Positions 7,586 through 18,269 are shown, counted from the first letter of the stretch. The stretch: 64,000 nt of DNA from Martensiomyces pterosporus (GCA_025201845.1 MU603946.1:119631-183630); one strand, 5' to 3'. Notes: generated from the sequence alone by a model not told the origin. Made by a program: numbers and translations.

Positions 7586-10024
7586 TTAGATTGCGCCAGA
7601 CAGGAACACGCTGGTCATTGCAGCCGCCGGATTGGCGCCATCCGCTGCACCGCCTCCGCCGCCGCCACCTCCACCGCCGGACTCGCCATGGTCAACGACG
7701 TTGGCATTCCGCACGTAGCGCTGCGGCCTGTGGATGCTGTGGTTGCCGCTAAAGACGTCGTTGTCGTCGTCGTCGCCGTCGTCGCGTGATCCAGAACGCT
7801 TCGCTCCAGAAGACGAGCCGGGCTTGTCTGCCACGTCGCTGTACTCCGGCGGCGGCGCAACCATGCTGACGGGCTGCAGGGGCAGCGAGTAGCCGAGGCC
7901 GAGATCGATGATTGCCTGGCGCAGAGCAAATGCAAACTTGTTTTTGACAGCAGCGCGCCTGGCGCCGTCTTGCCAGTTGGACTTGTGGTTGATGCCGACG
8001 CTGATCTGCACACGGTTGGTGTTTTCCAGCAGGTCGATGCTGAACCCAACGGGGCTGCTGATGTCGCGTGGGTTCTCGTCGGCATACTCGTTCATGCGGT
8101 CGCGCAGGGCGTAGAGCTTCTCGGTAGGCGTGCCAAAGCTGAAGCTCACTTGGATGGACTCCGATTGCGGGTTGGACCGACGCATGTTCTGGATCTTCAG
8201 CGTGGCCAGCTTGGCATTCGGGTACACCGTGTAGGTGCCGTCGGTCTTGTAGAACACGGTGCTGAGGAGACGGATCTTCTTCACAGTCAGGTTCTCTCCG
8301 TCGACAATGACAGTGTCGCCGACGTCGTACGAGTGCACCTGGAAGAGGAAGATCAGGCACTCAAAGACCGTCTTGAACGTGTTGCCAAACACAAAGCTCC
8401 ACCCGATAAACAGCGTGCCCATGGTGGCCAAGCTCTTCAGGGCATCAAGCCCAAACACCAGCAGCGCAATGATCACAATCACCAGGAGCGCAAACACGGT
8501 CATGAACAGGTCCAGCTTGCCGACAACCTGCGACATGTCGCCCAGCGCATTGAGCAGCGCGCGGCGCTCCTTGTAGATGAGGAGAACGCGGTCGCGCATT
8601 TCGCGCTTGCTGATGTCGCCGTTGCCATCCTTGTCGAAGAACTCGAATGCCTTTATGGCGTCTTCCTCCTTCTCGAAGAACGGCAGGAAGTCATCCACCA
8701 CAAGGTAGTCGCGGTCGTTGTTCAGAGCGCCAAACAGCTTGCGTGCAAGCTTGCTGGCGTACTGGTTGGAGTTCATGTCCACACCGCCGTCCAGCGCGCG
8801 GTCCTTGATGTTCCACAGGCGGCTAGCGAAGCTCTTCGAGGGCTTCTTGCTGTGCTTGCCACCGCCAGCACCCATGCGAGGCGCGCCAAAGGTGCTGCGC
8901 CAGCCGCTGTTGCTTGTCGACGACCGCGTGTTGCCCAGCGGCGGGGGCGCCGTCTTCTCCATGTCCTCGGCCTCTGCGGCTGCCAGCAGCTCTTTGCGGC
9001 TGCTCATTGGGTCGCCAGTGCTGCCGTAGGTGAATGTCGCTGAGTGGCCGTTTCCGTCAGTTTGCGCCATGAAGGGCGTGGAGTTGGCGCTGGTGTCGTG
9101 GCCGTGCACTTCGCGGGCGCGGTTGAGATGGTCGAGGACCCAGCTGGCATACGACTGCTGCGCGATGCGCTCCTTGTATGCGGACTTGTGGAATCTGGTG
9201 GCCACGATCTTCAGGATAAGCTTCTCCATGCCGATGATGGTGCATCCAACCAGAACCAGGACGTTGACCTGGAACAGCACCTGGTCCCACGACGAATTGT
9301 TGTTTTCCACGGCGCCCGTGAGGCGGTACGATGCGTTGGGGAACATGACGACAAAGCTGATAAGCGAGATGGCCGAAATGATTACCATCTTTATGTACGG
9401 CTTGATCGCGATGAAGAACTGCATGCGGTCCTTGAGCTTCTCGATGTTGCGCTTGCCCTTGAGCATCCGGACCACCCGCAGCGCGGCATCGGGCGTCATG
9501 TCCATCAGGTGGTAGACCAGAGTGCCAAAGAACCAAACGGACGCCAGCAGCGCAAAGGACCGGGCCACACACTGCAGATCGTACTTGTGCTGGAAGTCGG
9601 GGCCGTCTGGGATGGAATTGCGGAATGGCAGATGGGGGTGCGAGGCCAAGACGGCAACCACAGGGATCATAAGGACGATGCCGCCGCCCACCATTATGCA
9701 GATTGCGCGCAAGAGCGGGTGCATGCGCCAGAACCCCGTGGGTGGCCTGCTGCCCTCGTCCTTGTCGCTGCCCTCGTCACCGTCATCTGATATTTCGTCC
9801 CAGTTGAAGTCATCCTGCATGTTTGCCGGGATGTCGGCCTCGGGCATGTCAAGGGTGCTGCCGCTGAACGCCTGGTGCCGGAGCTGCGAATCGTGGTGTG
9901 GCGGGTAGTTGGAGGAGTCGGTGCCAGTGCCGGCGCCAGCGCCGGGCATGTTGATGACGGCCGAGCCCCTGCTCGTCTTTTCGTCGTCGGAGTAGCTGTT
10001 GGGCTTGAACTTTATGTTTGGCAT
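7586..10024 (-). CDS. EF-hand mechanosensitive ion channel (fungal MscS family)
   Basis: An 812-aa protein related to fission yeast Msy1/Msy2, the ER-membrane MscS-like channels tied to calcium release under hypo-osmotic shock. An acidic disordered N-terminus is followed by hydrophobic segments from about residue 110. A calcium-binding EF-hand loop with DKDGNGDISKREM sits in the middle. Next come the pore-lining helix and the MscS beta domain (YDVGDTVIVDGENLTVKKI, then VYPNAKLATLKIQNMRR). The C-terminal tail carries a polyglycine run. The ATG at 10024 (MPNIKF) has A at -3; an in-frame ATG at 10060 would add 12 residues in a poorer context. A TATA box lies 182 nt upstream. Confidence 0.93.
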   Translation of the reverse strand: MPNIKFKPNSYSDDEKTSRGSAVINMPGAGAGTGTDSSNYPPHHDSQLRHQAFSGSTLDMPEADIPANMQDDFNWDEISDDGDEGSDKDEGSRPPTGFWRMHPLLRAICIMVGGGIVLMIPVVAVLASHPHLPFRNSIPDGPDFQHKYDLQCVARSFALLASVWFFGTLVYHLMDMTPDAALRVVRMLKGKRNIEKLKDRMQFFIAIKPYIKMVIISAISLISFVVMFPNASYRLTGAVENNNSSWDQVLFQVNVLVLVGCTIIGMEKLILKIVATRFHKSAYKERIAQQSYASWVLDHLNRAREVHGHDTSANSTPFMAQTDGNGHSATFTYGSTGDPMSSRKELLAAAEAEDMEKTAPPPLGNTRSSTSNSGWRSTFGAPRMGAGGGKHSKKPSKSFASRLWNIKDRALDGGVDMNSNQYASKLARKLFGALNNDRDYLVVDDFLPFFEKEEDAIKAFEFFDKDGNGDISKREMRDRVLLIYKERRALLNALGDMSQVVGKLDLFMTVFALLVIVIIALLVFGLDALKSLATMGTLFIGWSFVFGNTFKTVFECLIFLFQVHSYDVGDTVIVDGENLTVKKIRLLSTVFYKTDGTYTVYPNAKLATLKIQNMRRSNPQSESIQVSFSFGTPTEKLYALRDRMNEYADENPRDISSPVGFSIDLLENTNRVQISVGINHKSNWQDGARRAAVKNKFAFALRQAIIDLGLGYSLPLQPVSMVAPPPEYSDVADKPGSSSGAKRSGSRDDGDDDDNDVFSGNHSIHRPQRYVRNANVVDHGESGGGGGGGGGGAADGANPAAAMTSVFLSGAI

Positions 10025-11210
10025 GGTGTGTGCTAACAACGCAGGCGCGTCATTAATCAAATGATCAGGAAATGCGGAGCGATGGCTGGAAGGGTGGGGG
10101 AGAGGCGGGCTGAAGGATGGAAGAAAGACGCGTGTCTGTGTGGAAAAATAGAAAGGAAAAATGGAACCTGTAGCTCAAAGGCGGCCTTGTGTTCCAGGGC
10201 AAGGTCCTTTTATACACGCTAGATGGCATTCGACAGCCGTCCAGCTGTCCCAGTGCAGGGGTTTCACACGAACGAAAGTAGAAATATTTTTATTATTAGC
10301 GAGTGATATGGCCCACCCAACAAACGGCGCAACTGAAGATGCACTGTGAAGCCTGTTCTATATTTGAACATGGCAGCAGCAAACTGGTCCAATGAGCATT
10401 AGTGCACAGGCTGTGGAGCGGGGCGAACAGAGGGCCGCTCGGCTCATGCAGAGCAGCCCGAAAGATCGGCTTTTTCTGTAAATGCCAGCAGCAGCCGCGC
10501 GGTCGGTTGTGCTGCAAATGGAAGGAGGGGCGCACTGCAAGCAGCCCACGGAGCCTGCATCGCTGTGGCCTTGGAGGAAAGAAGCCCTGCGCTGGCTCCT
10601 GGCAACTGCCCAGGTGACGTCACAGTGCAACTGCACTGCATGGGAGACATGGCACCAGCAGGGCGAACCACGGAGCACTGCAAGGCGCCGCTGCAAGACA
10701 GTGTGGCTGAATATAGCAGCTTTCATCAGCAAGCAGGGCAGCAGAGGAAAGAAAAAGAAAGTAGACCACGCCTCCACAGTCCATGCACAGCTCCTGGCAG
10801 AACAGCGAGCAAGTGTGTGTAGCGCCTCTGCCGGGAGCGATGTGAGACAAGCGCTCTCTTCTCTCTCCCTCCACAAACGCGCATGTGCGTAATTTCCTGT
10901 CGCTCTGTTTTCGCCTGTGCAGCTCATCAACAGAGCATGCATATTCTTGGTGTGGTTGGCTTGGTGGGGAGAGAGGGGGAGAGAGGGGGAGGGGGCTGCT
11001 GCCCACTCAGACGACATGGCCACTGCCAGCCAGCCTGCGCCTTCCTTCTCTCCTTTGCTCACTGCGCTTTCTGTTTTTTCTTCTTCCTTTTCCTTTCCTT
11101 TTCTTTTTCGCCTTGTTGCTCCTACATTCCTTTCACTTTTTAGTTCATATCCTGTACAGCGCGTGGTTGTGGAGAGGCCCTGACGCACTTGGCTTGATTT
11201 TGCACTGCGG
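10025..11210. other. Long divergent promoter region, MscS / ENPP
   Basis: A 1.19-kb region between divergent starts at 10024 (-) and 11211 (+). It holds the MscS TATA box, a purine repeat of GAGAGAGGGG type near 10968-10994, and a long pyrimidine-rich tract at ~11040-11130 just upstream of the ENPP gene. Open frames here (up to 276 aa on the minus strand) are low-complexity and unconvincing. Confidence 0.5.
10206..10214 (-). promoter_or_regulatory. TATA box of the MscS gene
   Basis: TATAAAAGG on the minus strand, 182 nt upstream of the chosen ATG at 10024. It supports the plus-side limit of the gene. Confidence 0.6.
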
Positions 11211-13196
11211 ATGGGAGAGAACTACGAAAAGGTACACCTTGCGGCAGCAGCGGCAGAAGCAGCAGCACCTAACTCTCCTGCCGGCTCCTATGCGTACCCT
11301 TACCAGCAGCAGGACCTGCAGCCTCGGCAGGCAAAGAGACAGAGGCGGCTGGCAGTTGTGAGGTGGGTTGGCGCCATTCTTCTCGCCATACCCGCCGCTC
11401 TCCTCCTGCTGTGCGCAGGCATTTACCTATACGGGGTTCAATTTCCCACTGACAACGCACTGCAGCCACCGGCAGCTCAGCCCGCAGAGCAGACCGATAT
11501 CCATCGCTCGCATAAGCCGCACCGCCACCACAGCAACAACCACCACCACCAGCAACAGCAGATTGAGCGCAAGGGGGAGCAGCTCTCTTCTAATGGCACG
11601 CACTGGTTCCGCCCGACGCTGATTTTGGTGTCTCTTGATGGGTTCAGACCAGACTACCTGGACCGCGGCATCACACCTGCGTTGCTGAGGCTCGGACGCC
11701 ATGGCCTGCGCGCCGACTACATGGTTCCCTCGTTCCCGTCGTCCACGTTCCCGAACCACTACTCCATTGTGACGGGTCTGTACCCTGGGTCGCATGGGAT
11801 TGTGAGCAACGAGTTCTTTGACACGCAACTCAACGACACGTTCGTGTACAAGAACCCCAAGAAGAACGTGGACCCGCGGTGGTGGGATGGCGGAGAGCCC
11901 ATTTGGGTGACGGCAGAAAAACAGGGCGTGCGTGCGGCAATCGACATGTGGCCCGGGTCCACTGCCGTCATTCGCGGGACCAAGCCGAGCTATGTGATCC
12001 CCTTTGCAGACAACGTGCATCCGACGGAGAAGACGCAGCAGCTGATGGAATGGCTCGACCTGCCCCTGAACCGCCGCCCATCGTTTCTGGCCACCTACAT
12101 GCCCGAGGTCGATCAGGCCGCGCATGGCACAGGCCCAGACTCGAAAAAAGTCAACGATGCCGTGCAGATGGTCGACGAGGCCCTGGGCGAGCTGCACAAG
12201 GAGGTTGAGAAGCGCAATCTGACGCACATCGTTAATCTCATGGTTGTCAGCGACCACGGAATGGCGGCGACCAGGGCGCGCAAATATGCAATATATGTGG
12301 ATGACATTATTGACGTCAGCAGGCTGCAGGGGATCTATGGATGGCCGCTAGGCGGCATTCAGCCAAAGGACGAGGCGGATGTGCCGGAGATGTACAGAAG
12401 ACTCCGACTGGCCAGCAAAGGGCAGCCGTGGAGCGTGTACTTGAGGGAGAACATTCCGTCTCGGTTCCACTACTCGCACCAGTCGCGTGTGGCGCCAATC
12501 TACATCATCCCGGAGATCCCCTGGTACGTGTCCACGAGAGCCGCAGATCAGTTCCACGCCGAGCTAATGCAGTCCAAGGAGGACTTCCCGCTGATTGGCG
12601 CGCATGGATACGACAACCTGCACCCGCTGATGCGTGCCACATTTGTGGCTACGGGCCCTGCATTCAGGCCTCGAGCCGCCACAGCGAAGGTGTCCCCGCA
12701 GGCAGCCGCCTCGCTCAACGCCACGCTGCTGGCTGCCCACGACCAGCTCCGCCCGCATCGCCTGCAGTACCACGGCGCATCGGGCACTGGGGGCCATCCG
12801 CTGGTGGTTCAGCAGGAGTCGTTCCAGCGCAGACATGTGCCGTCGAGCAGCAGCGAGAAGCACCACCAAGTCCAGCTGATGCCCGACGATGGGTTGCACA
12901 TTTCGGACATGAGCGCCTCGCAGCAGTACGCCGACCTTGTGCGCAACGCCCTGCTGTCGCGGCCAGACCGCATCTCAGAGCAGGTGGGCGGATGGAGGAA
13001 GGAGCTTGAGCAGTACCAGGCCGAGTACGACCGCATCTGGGGCGACCACCACCTGGACGAGGCTGCACTGCGCAACATCCGCCACCCGCCGTTTGAGAAC
13101 GTCGAGCTGTACGGGTTAATGGCAAGGATCCTGCACCTGGATCCCGCGCCGAACAACGGGACGACGAGGTTCCATGAGTGGTGGCTGAAGAATTAG
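11211..13196 (+). CDS. Ectonucleotide pyrophosphatase/phosphodiesterase-like, type II membrane protein
   Basis: A 661-aa member of the alkaline-phosphatase superfamily, related to yeast Npp1/Npp2 and animal ENPPs, which hydrolyse phosphodiester or pyrophosphate bonds of extracellular nucleotides. A short cytosolic N-terminus is followed by one membrane helix (~46-70) and a His/Gln-rich linker. Metal and catalytic residues are in place: Asp143 in SLDGFRPDYL, nucleophile Thr179 in SSTFPNHYS, then EVDQAAHG, VVSDHGMA and the His in GAHGYDN. The segment FPNHYSIVTGLYPGSHG is diagnostic. The catalytic domain would be lumenal or extracellular. A low-complexity insert lies around residues 495-560. The gene is convergent with the VHS-GAT gene, 102 bp apart. 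Confidence 0.93.
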   Translation: MGENYEKVHLAAAAAEAAAPNSPAGSYAYPYQQQDLQPRQAKRQRRLAVVRWVGAILLAIPAALLLLCAGIYLYGVQFPTDNALQPPAAQPAEQTDIHRSHKPHRHHSNNHHHQQQQIERKGEQLSSNGTHWFRPTLILVSLDGFRPDYLDRGITPALLRLGRHGLRADYMVPSFPSSTFPNHYSIVTGLYPGSHGIVSNEFFDTQLNDTFVYKNPKKNVDPRWWDGGEPIWVTAEKQGVRAAIDMWPGSTAVIRGTKPSYVIPFADNVHPTEKTQQLMEWLDLPLNRRPSFLATYMPEVDQAAHGTGPDSKKVNDAVQMVDEALGELHKEVEKRNLTHIVNLMVVSDHGMAATRARKYAIYVDDIIDVSRLQGIYGWPLGGIQPKDEADVPEMYRRLRLASKGQPWSVYLRENIPSRFHYSHQSRVAPIYIIPEIPWYVSTRAADQFHAELMQSKEDFPLIGAHGYDNLHPLMRATFVATGPAFRPRAATAKVSPQAAASLNATLLAAHDQLRPHRLQYHGASGTGGHPLVVQQESFQRRHVPSSSSEKHHQVQLMPDDGLHISDMSASQQYADLVRNALLSRPDRISEQVGGWRKELEQYQAEYDRIWGDHHLDEAALRNIRHPPFENVELYGLMARILHLDPAPNNGTTRFHEWWLKN

Positions 13197-13298
13197 CTTT
13201 TTTTTCTCCCTTTGTTTGATATTTAGTATTGTACTGTGTAGATGTTAAAACGCTGCCAAGCCCTTTCCTACTGCCGCGCCCCTTGGTGCTGAGGAGTG

Positions 13299-14987
13299 CT
13301 AGCTCGGACAGCCGTGTGAAAGAGGCACGCTGCCGGACCCGCCGGCTGCAACTCCCCTGGACATGCAGCTTGGCAGGCCAGGTGCGTCGTCGCCATCGGG
13401 CCCCGAGAGATCAGGCATCTTTCCCTTGGCCTTGCTCGAGAGATGTGCAAGCGACGAAACACGCGAGCCAGCCAGCTGGCCATTTGCAGCCCCATTTGCA
13501 GCCCCGGCGGCGGCGGGGGGCGCTTTGGCAGCGGCTTTGGACGACTCCGGCTGGCCCGCCAATGCGGATGACGACGACGATGACGAGCACGCAAAGGGCT
13601 TCGACGACGGGCCCGCCGCATTGTACACGACCCCCTGCGGCCCCGGCGCCGGCTGCCTGCCCAGCTGCTGCCTCCTCCGCTTCTCCTCCTCCACCCACTC
13701 CTTGTGCGACGCGATCGTCTTGTCATACAGCAGCAGACACCGCTTCACCTCGCCCATGGCCATGTTGAGCTTCTGCAGCGTCAGGGGCTTATCGGGCGTC
13801 AGCAGGTTGAGGTAGTTGGCCACGGTTGCCCTGCGCACCCTGAGCCCCTGCAGCATGTCAATCACGACGGGATTCGACGCGGGGTCCTCGTCGACGTTGA
13901 GGGAGATGAGGTTCTCTGTGATCATGTCGCACAGGTTCTTCAGCTCCCGGGCGCACTTCTCCATGTGCTCGATGAGCGACGGCGTCAGCTCCAGCGCCTC
14001 CTGCCCGCTCGGCAAGACGGCATTCTGCGGCTGCGCGGTGCCTGCTGCCCGCACAGCAGCCTCGCTGGGCTGCTCAGCCGCAGGCGCGGGGATGGGCGGG
14101 TCCAGCGAGTACATAAAGGGCACGCCGGGCAGGGGCGTCTTCTCTGGGTACTGCCATGCCTCCTGCTCGCAGACGATCGGCGGGCGGGGGAGGTACGCGG
14201 GCGACGGCAGCAGGCCGACCCTCTGCTTCGCCACATCCACCACCGACTCCAGTATGCTCCGGGCGCCTGGGGCATTGGAGTACAGGAGGCACCACCGCGC
14301 AGCCATCGACAAGAGCACCTGGCGCACCTGCACCGGGATGCCGGGCGATATGATTACTTTGAGGATCTTGGCGCCTGTGGTTTTCTCGCTCAGAAGCACG
14401 CTCATTTCGGCTGGATACGACCACACGATGCCCTGGAGCACCTGCAGCAGGGCAATGGACTGCGCCATGCTGCCCGCCGAAGCGCTGCTGTCCGTGGCTC
14501 CGCTGGGCGACCATCGCCCCCCGCTGCCTTTTATCCGCGCACGGAGGCGCGACTCCTTTGGCTCCTTCTCGTCAACCGCGCGCAGAACAAGGTCCAGTGC
14601 CTTGGCTGGACTACACACCAGATACAACAAACATGCAGAGGCCGCTTTTGGCAGGTAGCTCAGTAGAGGACGCACTCCGGCCTTTGCCTTGTGCTTGGTA
14701 TTTGCCCTCTGCTATCGAGCACTTACGCATCCGCATGCTTCGAGAGCGCGTCGTAGACTTTGTGGTATGCGGCTGGGTGCAACGTGGCATCGCCTACAAA
14801 GGATGGAGAGCCGGGAGCATGAGGCACAGGCAACAAAAAGGCGAGGGGGGTTAGCTGCCCTATCGGTTTACTTCCAGCTGCGTTTGCATTCACTCGAGCC
14901 CTCCGGCTGCTGGCGTGCACGGAGCACAGCCTGCTACGTACGCATGGCCTCCGCCAGCTTCGCCTTGTTCCTCCCAAACACCGGCAT
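13299..14987 (-). CDS. LSB5: VHS-GAT domain trafficking protein (Lsb5-like), three exons
   Basis: Predicted ubiquitin/endosomal trafficking adaptor of 474 aa. Model: exon 1 14942-14987, exon 2 14727-14793, exon 3 13299-14610. Introns are 148 and 116 nt with donors GTACGT and GTAAGT and acceptors TTTGTAG and TGTGTAG. Phases match (1, then 2), which joins MPVFGRNKAKLAEAMR to DATLHPAAYHKVYDALSKHAD and then PAKALDLVLRAVDEKEPKES. Residues ~10-165 form a VHS domain; ~255-345 form a GAT three-helix domain (EHMEKCARELKNLCDMI... TLQKLNMAMGEVKRCLLLYDK). The C-terminus is disordered. The family member could also be a GGA/TOM1 relative, but no gamma-ear domain is seen. Without the introns the gene looks truncated at its N-terminus. 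Confidence 0.85.
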
Positions 14988-15890
14988 AGTTCGGCTGTAT
15001 GCAATGGAAGTGCAAATGTGAATTGAAGGAGTGCGGCAAGGTGGAAATAGGAGCCGGGAAGGAGCAGTAGCAACAAGCAAAACAAAGGGGGCGCGAGAAA
15101 AAGGAACACAACTGAGGGAAATCAGCACCCAGTGCTAATGCATCCCACGTCTATTTATAAAAGCACCTGCCTGCCTTCCAGCCTGTCTGACCCAGCATGC
15201 AGGCGAGGAAGCCCAGCGAGAAGGCGCTCATACGACACCACAGGCGGCGAACTGACGGCGTACAGCTGCTACACAAGTGGAATGGACAGCTAGTTCAGTG
15301 CTGACTGCGTGGGTCTGTGCAGATGCCTCTTTGTGGAGTCCATCCTGCCTGCTCAGACGCCTGTCCCGCGTGTGCGCCTCTCTTCCGGCCCTCCTAGCCA
15401 CCGGCTTTGGCTCGCAAAGGAACGCCGCCAATGCGACTGCGTGGTCGCCAAACCCAGCGTCGGCAGAGGCGAGCTGTGTGCTCAAAATCTCTGGCTGGAT
15501 GCCCGTGTAGTAGGATATGGAGACCCATCTGGTGGCCTGGTGTTGCGCTACACCCAGAAATGGCGTGGCGTAATCCCCAGCGGTACTTTGACAATAGCAG
15601 ATGGGTGCAGGCTGCTGGTGTGTCAAGCACAGCTGGCGAGATTTGGCATTCATGTGCACCAAGCGGCAAAGTGCGTGTTTGAATGTGTGGTCTGACAGCC
15701 AGCTGTCGCTCCGTCTGCAAAGACCCGCCCTTGATGCTTGGTCCGCATCCCTGAAGCGGCCAGCAGCATGTGGCGTGGCTGCCAGCTGAACTGGGACATG
15801 GCCCAGTAGCAAGCAGAGCATGCGCCTGCGCGGGGTTGAAGATCATGGGCGCAACACGACTCTCTCGGCGCAGATCACCACCCCTTTAGT
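14988..15890. other. Gene-free region upstream of the VHS-GAT gene
   Basis: About 900 bp that hold the VHS-GAT leader and TATA box, then sequence of coding-like GC content without a convincing gene. Frames of 130-200 aa on both strands around 15228-15846 overlap each other and match nothing I recognise. They could be further decayed coding sequence, since a chitinase relic follows directly. Confidence 0.4.
15151..15159 (-). promoter_or_regulatory. TATA box of the VHS-GAT gene
   Basis: TATAAATAG on the minus strand, 164 nt upstream of the exon 1 ATG at 14987. It supports the three-exon model and its start. Confidence 0.5.
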
Positions 15891-15899
15891 GCGGGTTTG

Positions 15900-16419
15900 C
15901 AGGTGACGCCACGAATCACCCGTGCACAAGAGGCAGCCCTCTGCAAGCGGCATTCGGGCGAGTCCAAGATCGAAGGCTGTATGAGCACAGCCAGGCGCCC
16001 AAAGTCCTCTGTAAAAAAAATACCACCGCCTCTCACAGGACTGGGCTTTTCTCAGCTGGGACCATCCACGCGGATGCCACCAAGTTTGCTCCCCTGGGGG
16101 CGGGAATTCCTTTGCCGTTTGGCATTTTCATCTATCGCTGAAATGTAGGATGTGGCCGCACCCTCCGTCCCAAGCAGCACCAATAGACCATGCTGCTCTG
16201 TGCTGTAGGGAGAGGAAGGCTTTCCTGTGTTTTAAGGTTCTGGTGAAATACTCACCGACAATGCAATGGCATAAATGGCCCTCGATAAAAGCCCGCAACT
16301 TTGGCTCTTCGGCCAGCAGTATTAATGGCGCGTTGGAGCGCTGCCATATATGCAAGGCTGCACCTGCCGTCTTTGCTCCTGGCACTGACCAGATTGAGGC
16401 TGGATGCTGCAACTGACCA
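15900..16419 (+). pseudogene. Decayed GH19 chitinase relic
   Basis: A degraded copy of the catalytic domain of the chitinase that starts 810 bp downstream at 17229. The clearest part is 16314-16419: FGSSASSINGALE, then (after a deletion of about 45 bp) HICKAAPAVFAPGTDQIEAGCCN and a stop. This aligns with FGSAVNRINGALE... QIYKAVLAVFSPGETPIETGCYN of the live gene. Weaker collinear matches are at ~15900-15965 (RAQEAAL against REAAMF, with GES against WES of the catalytic region) and ~16090-16110 (PWGREF against YWGRGY). Frames shift between blocks and no signal peptide or linker is visible. It reads as an old tandem duplicate under no coding constraint. Confidence 0.8.
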
Positions 16420-17228
16420 CCGTGGCAATTAGCGGACTTTTCTGTCTCTCCTCCTTGTGATTCAGACGCCTATTATGCCCTATTGACACGTCTGCAAACC
16501 CAGACACTCTAACATTGACGATGTTTAGGCTGTACTAGTAGCAGCAGAAACAGGAATTGCAGCACCCGAAATGCCGAAAGAGGCGATGGTATTAATCACA
16601 TGTACCAATATGCGAAGGTCCGCCACATGACAGCTCTTCTCAAGCGGCGTTCATTAAGCTTGACTGCTTTTGTACAACCCTCGATCTTGTAATCCCGGGA
16701 ACTTTGCAGGGATTTCTACGACTCTGAAGCGGGCTGCTGGCTGCTGTCCAATAGGCCCGCAGGTCCTGCGCATGGTTTGGGCCGGTCAGACACAAACCAT
16801 CAAGCTTGTTTTCTTGATTTATTCCATGGGTTCCTCAAAGCCTGCGAAAGCACAGATATTGCGGCCATTCCTTGTCGCAAACTGCACAGATATGCTTCGG
16901 TGGTATGTGGTCCATGAGCACCGAAATTCCCTGGGTGATTCTGGGCGATAGCGGAGGCTTCCTCGGCGCTGCAGCGGTATAAAAAGTCGATGAGATGGAC
17001 TGCCCGCTCCATTCCACATCTGCTCGACACTGCCATTCCATGCTCACCACGTCTAACGTACTCCTCCCTCCTTCCCTCCTTCCCTCTTCCCTTCTCCTGT
17101 TCTCCACCCTTACCTAAACTAGCTCATCCTGCGATTGCTTCTGGCAAGCAACCCACCTAAACTCCGCTACACGCGCTCCTCAAGCCTCCTCGCTACCTTC
17201 TACTACTCCGGCAGCTCAACGAACTACG
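16420..17228 (+). other. Promoter region of the GH19 chitinase
   Basis: About 800 bp between the relic and the intact chitinase. It contains a TATA box at 16978-16986 and a long C/T-rich leader (17040-17130, repeats of CTCCTTCC type) before the ATG. No further gene is seen. Confidence 0.5.
16978..16986 (+). promoter_or_regulatory. TATA box of the GH19 chitinase
   Basis: TATAAAAAG, 251 nt upstream of the ATG at 17229 and followed by a pyrimidine-rich leader. Confidence 0.6.
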
Positions 17229-18269
17229 ATGGTTTCCGCCAAAGCCCTTGCCTTCTCCGCCATTGCCACAATGGGCGGGCTCTTGGCCGCAAATGCTGCG
17301 CCGCTGCTCCAGATCCGCGACACCCCAGTTGCTGGCGGTGTCTGCAACACCGGCACCGATAACGTCGCATGCGGCGACCAGACAACGCTCCTCATCTGCA
17401 ACTGGGGCACCTGGCAGCTCCTGTCTAGCTGCTCTGCAGGCACTGTCTGCCAGAACGGAGGCTGCGTTTTTGGATCCCCGACCTCTGCTCAAGCCACAAC
17501 ATCCACATCTGCCTCGTCGACCACATCGACCACGTCGGCTACGTCGACCAAGCCAAGCACAACTACTACCACTACCTCGACTACTATCACCACCAGAACC
17601 ACTTCCTCTACGCCCAGCTCCACTTCGACTCCCGGAGGAGGCAGCAACTTTGGCATTACGTGCGACTCCCTAAGCCAGGCGGTTGTTTCTGGCGGCGCCT
17701 CTCTGGGTCTCAGCTACCCGGTCCCCTCCAGCGCACAGTGCACTGCCTTCCTCAACGGCATGATCCCCGCCGGCGCGATTGCTTCTGCGCGCGAGGCTGC
17801 CATGTTCCTGGCCAACATCCTGTGGGAGTCCGATGGGCTCCGCGCCAAGGAAGAGTACCAATGCAAGAACAACCCCAGTGCTTGTGTCGGCCAGTACACG
17901 ACTCCCCAGGATGTGCCCGGACAGACGTACTGGGGTCGCGGCTACATCCAGCTCACCTGGCACTACAACTATCTTGCCGCCTCAATGGCCCTCTATGGCG
18001 ACGATCGCCTTGCCACGAATGCTGCGCAGGTGGCAACTAACGAAGACATTGCATGGGCTGTCAGCTTCTGGTACTGGAAGGCCGAGGTCCGCACCGATCC
18101 TGGCGTTATGGCTGGCCAGTTCGGCTCCGCTGTCAACAGGATCAACGGTGCGCTGGAATGCAGCGGCCCCAATCAGGATCTTGCGAGGAAGCGCTACCAG
18201 ATCTACAAGGCTGTTCTTGCCGTCTTCTCTCCCGGTGAGACCCCCATCGAGACTGGCTGCTACAACTAG
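17229..18269 (+). CDS. Secreted GH19 chitinase with N-terminal cysteine-rich module
   Basis: Predicted endochitinase of 346 aa, secreted or wall-bound. A signal peptide spans ~1-23. A small cysteine-rich module follows (~34-80; VCNTGTDNVACGD... CNWGTWQLLSSCSAGTVCQNGGC), which resembles a carbohydrate-binding module. A Ser/Thr linker (~84-135) is probably O-glycosylated. The family 19 catalytic domain runs from ~140 to the end. Glu200 in ANILWESDGL is the expected catalytic acid; YWGRGYIQLTW (~234-244) and NRINGALEC are family signatures. GH19 enzymes are common in plants and patchy in fungi. The role may be wall remodelling or attack on other fungi or arthropods; sequence cannot decide. Confidence 0.95.
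   Translation: MVSAKALAFSAIATMGGLLAANAAPLLQIRDTPVAGGVCNTGTDNVACGDQTTLLICNWGTWQLLSSCSAGTVCQNGGCVFGSPTSAQATTSTSASSTTSTTSATSTKPSTTTTTTSTTITTRTTSSTPSSTSTPGGGSNFGITCDSLSQAVVSGGASLGLSYPVPSSAQCTAFLNGMIPAGAIASAREAAMFLANILWESDGLRAKEEYQCKNNPSACVGQYTTPQDVPGQTYWGRGYIQLTWHYNYLAASMALYGDDRLATNAAQVATNEDIAWAVSFWYWKAEVRTDPGVMAGQFGSAVNRINGALECSGPNQDLARKRYQIYKAVLAVFSPGETPIETGCYN

Noticed and set aside
15228..15846. Overlapping frames of 150-200 aa in the VHS-GAT/chitinase interval
   Set aside because: Both strands are open over the same segment and neither translation resembles a known protein; possibly older relic sequence.
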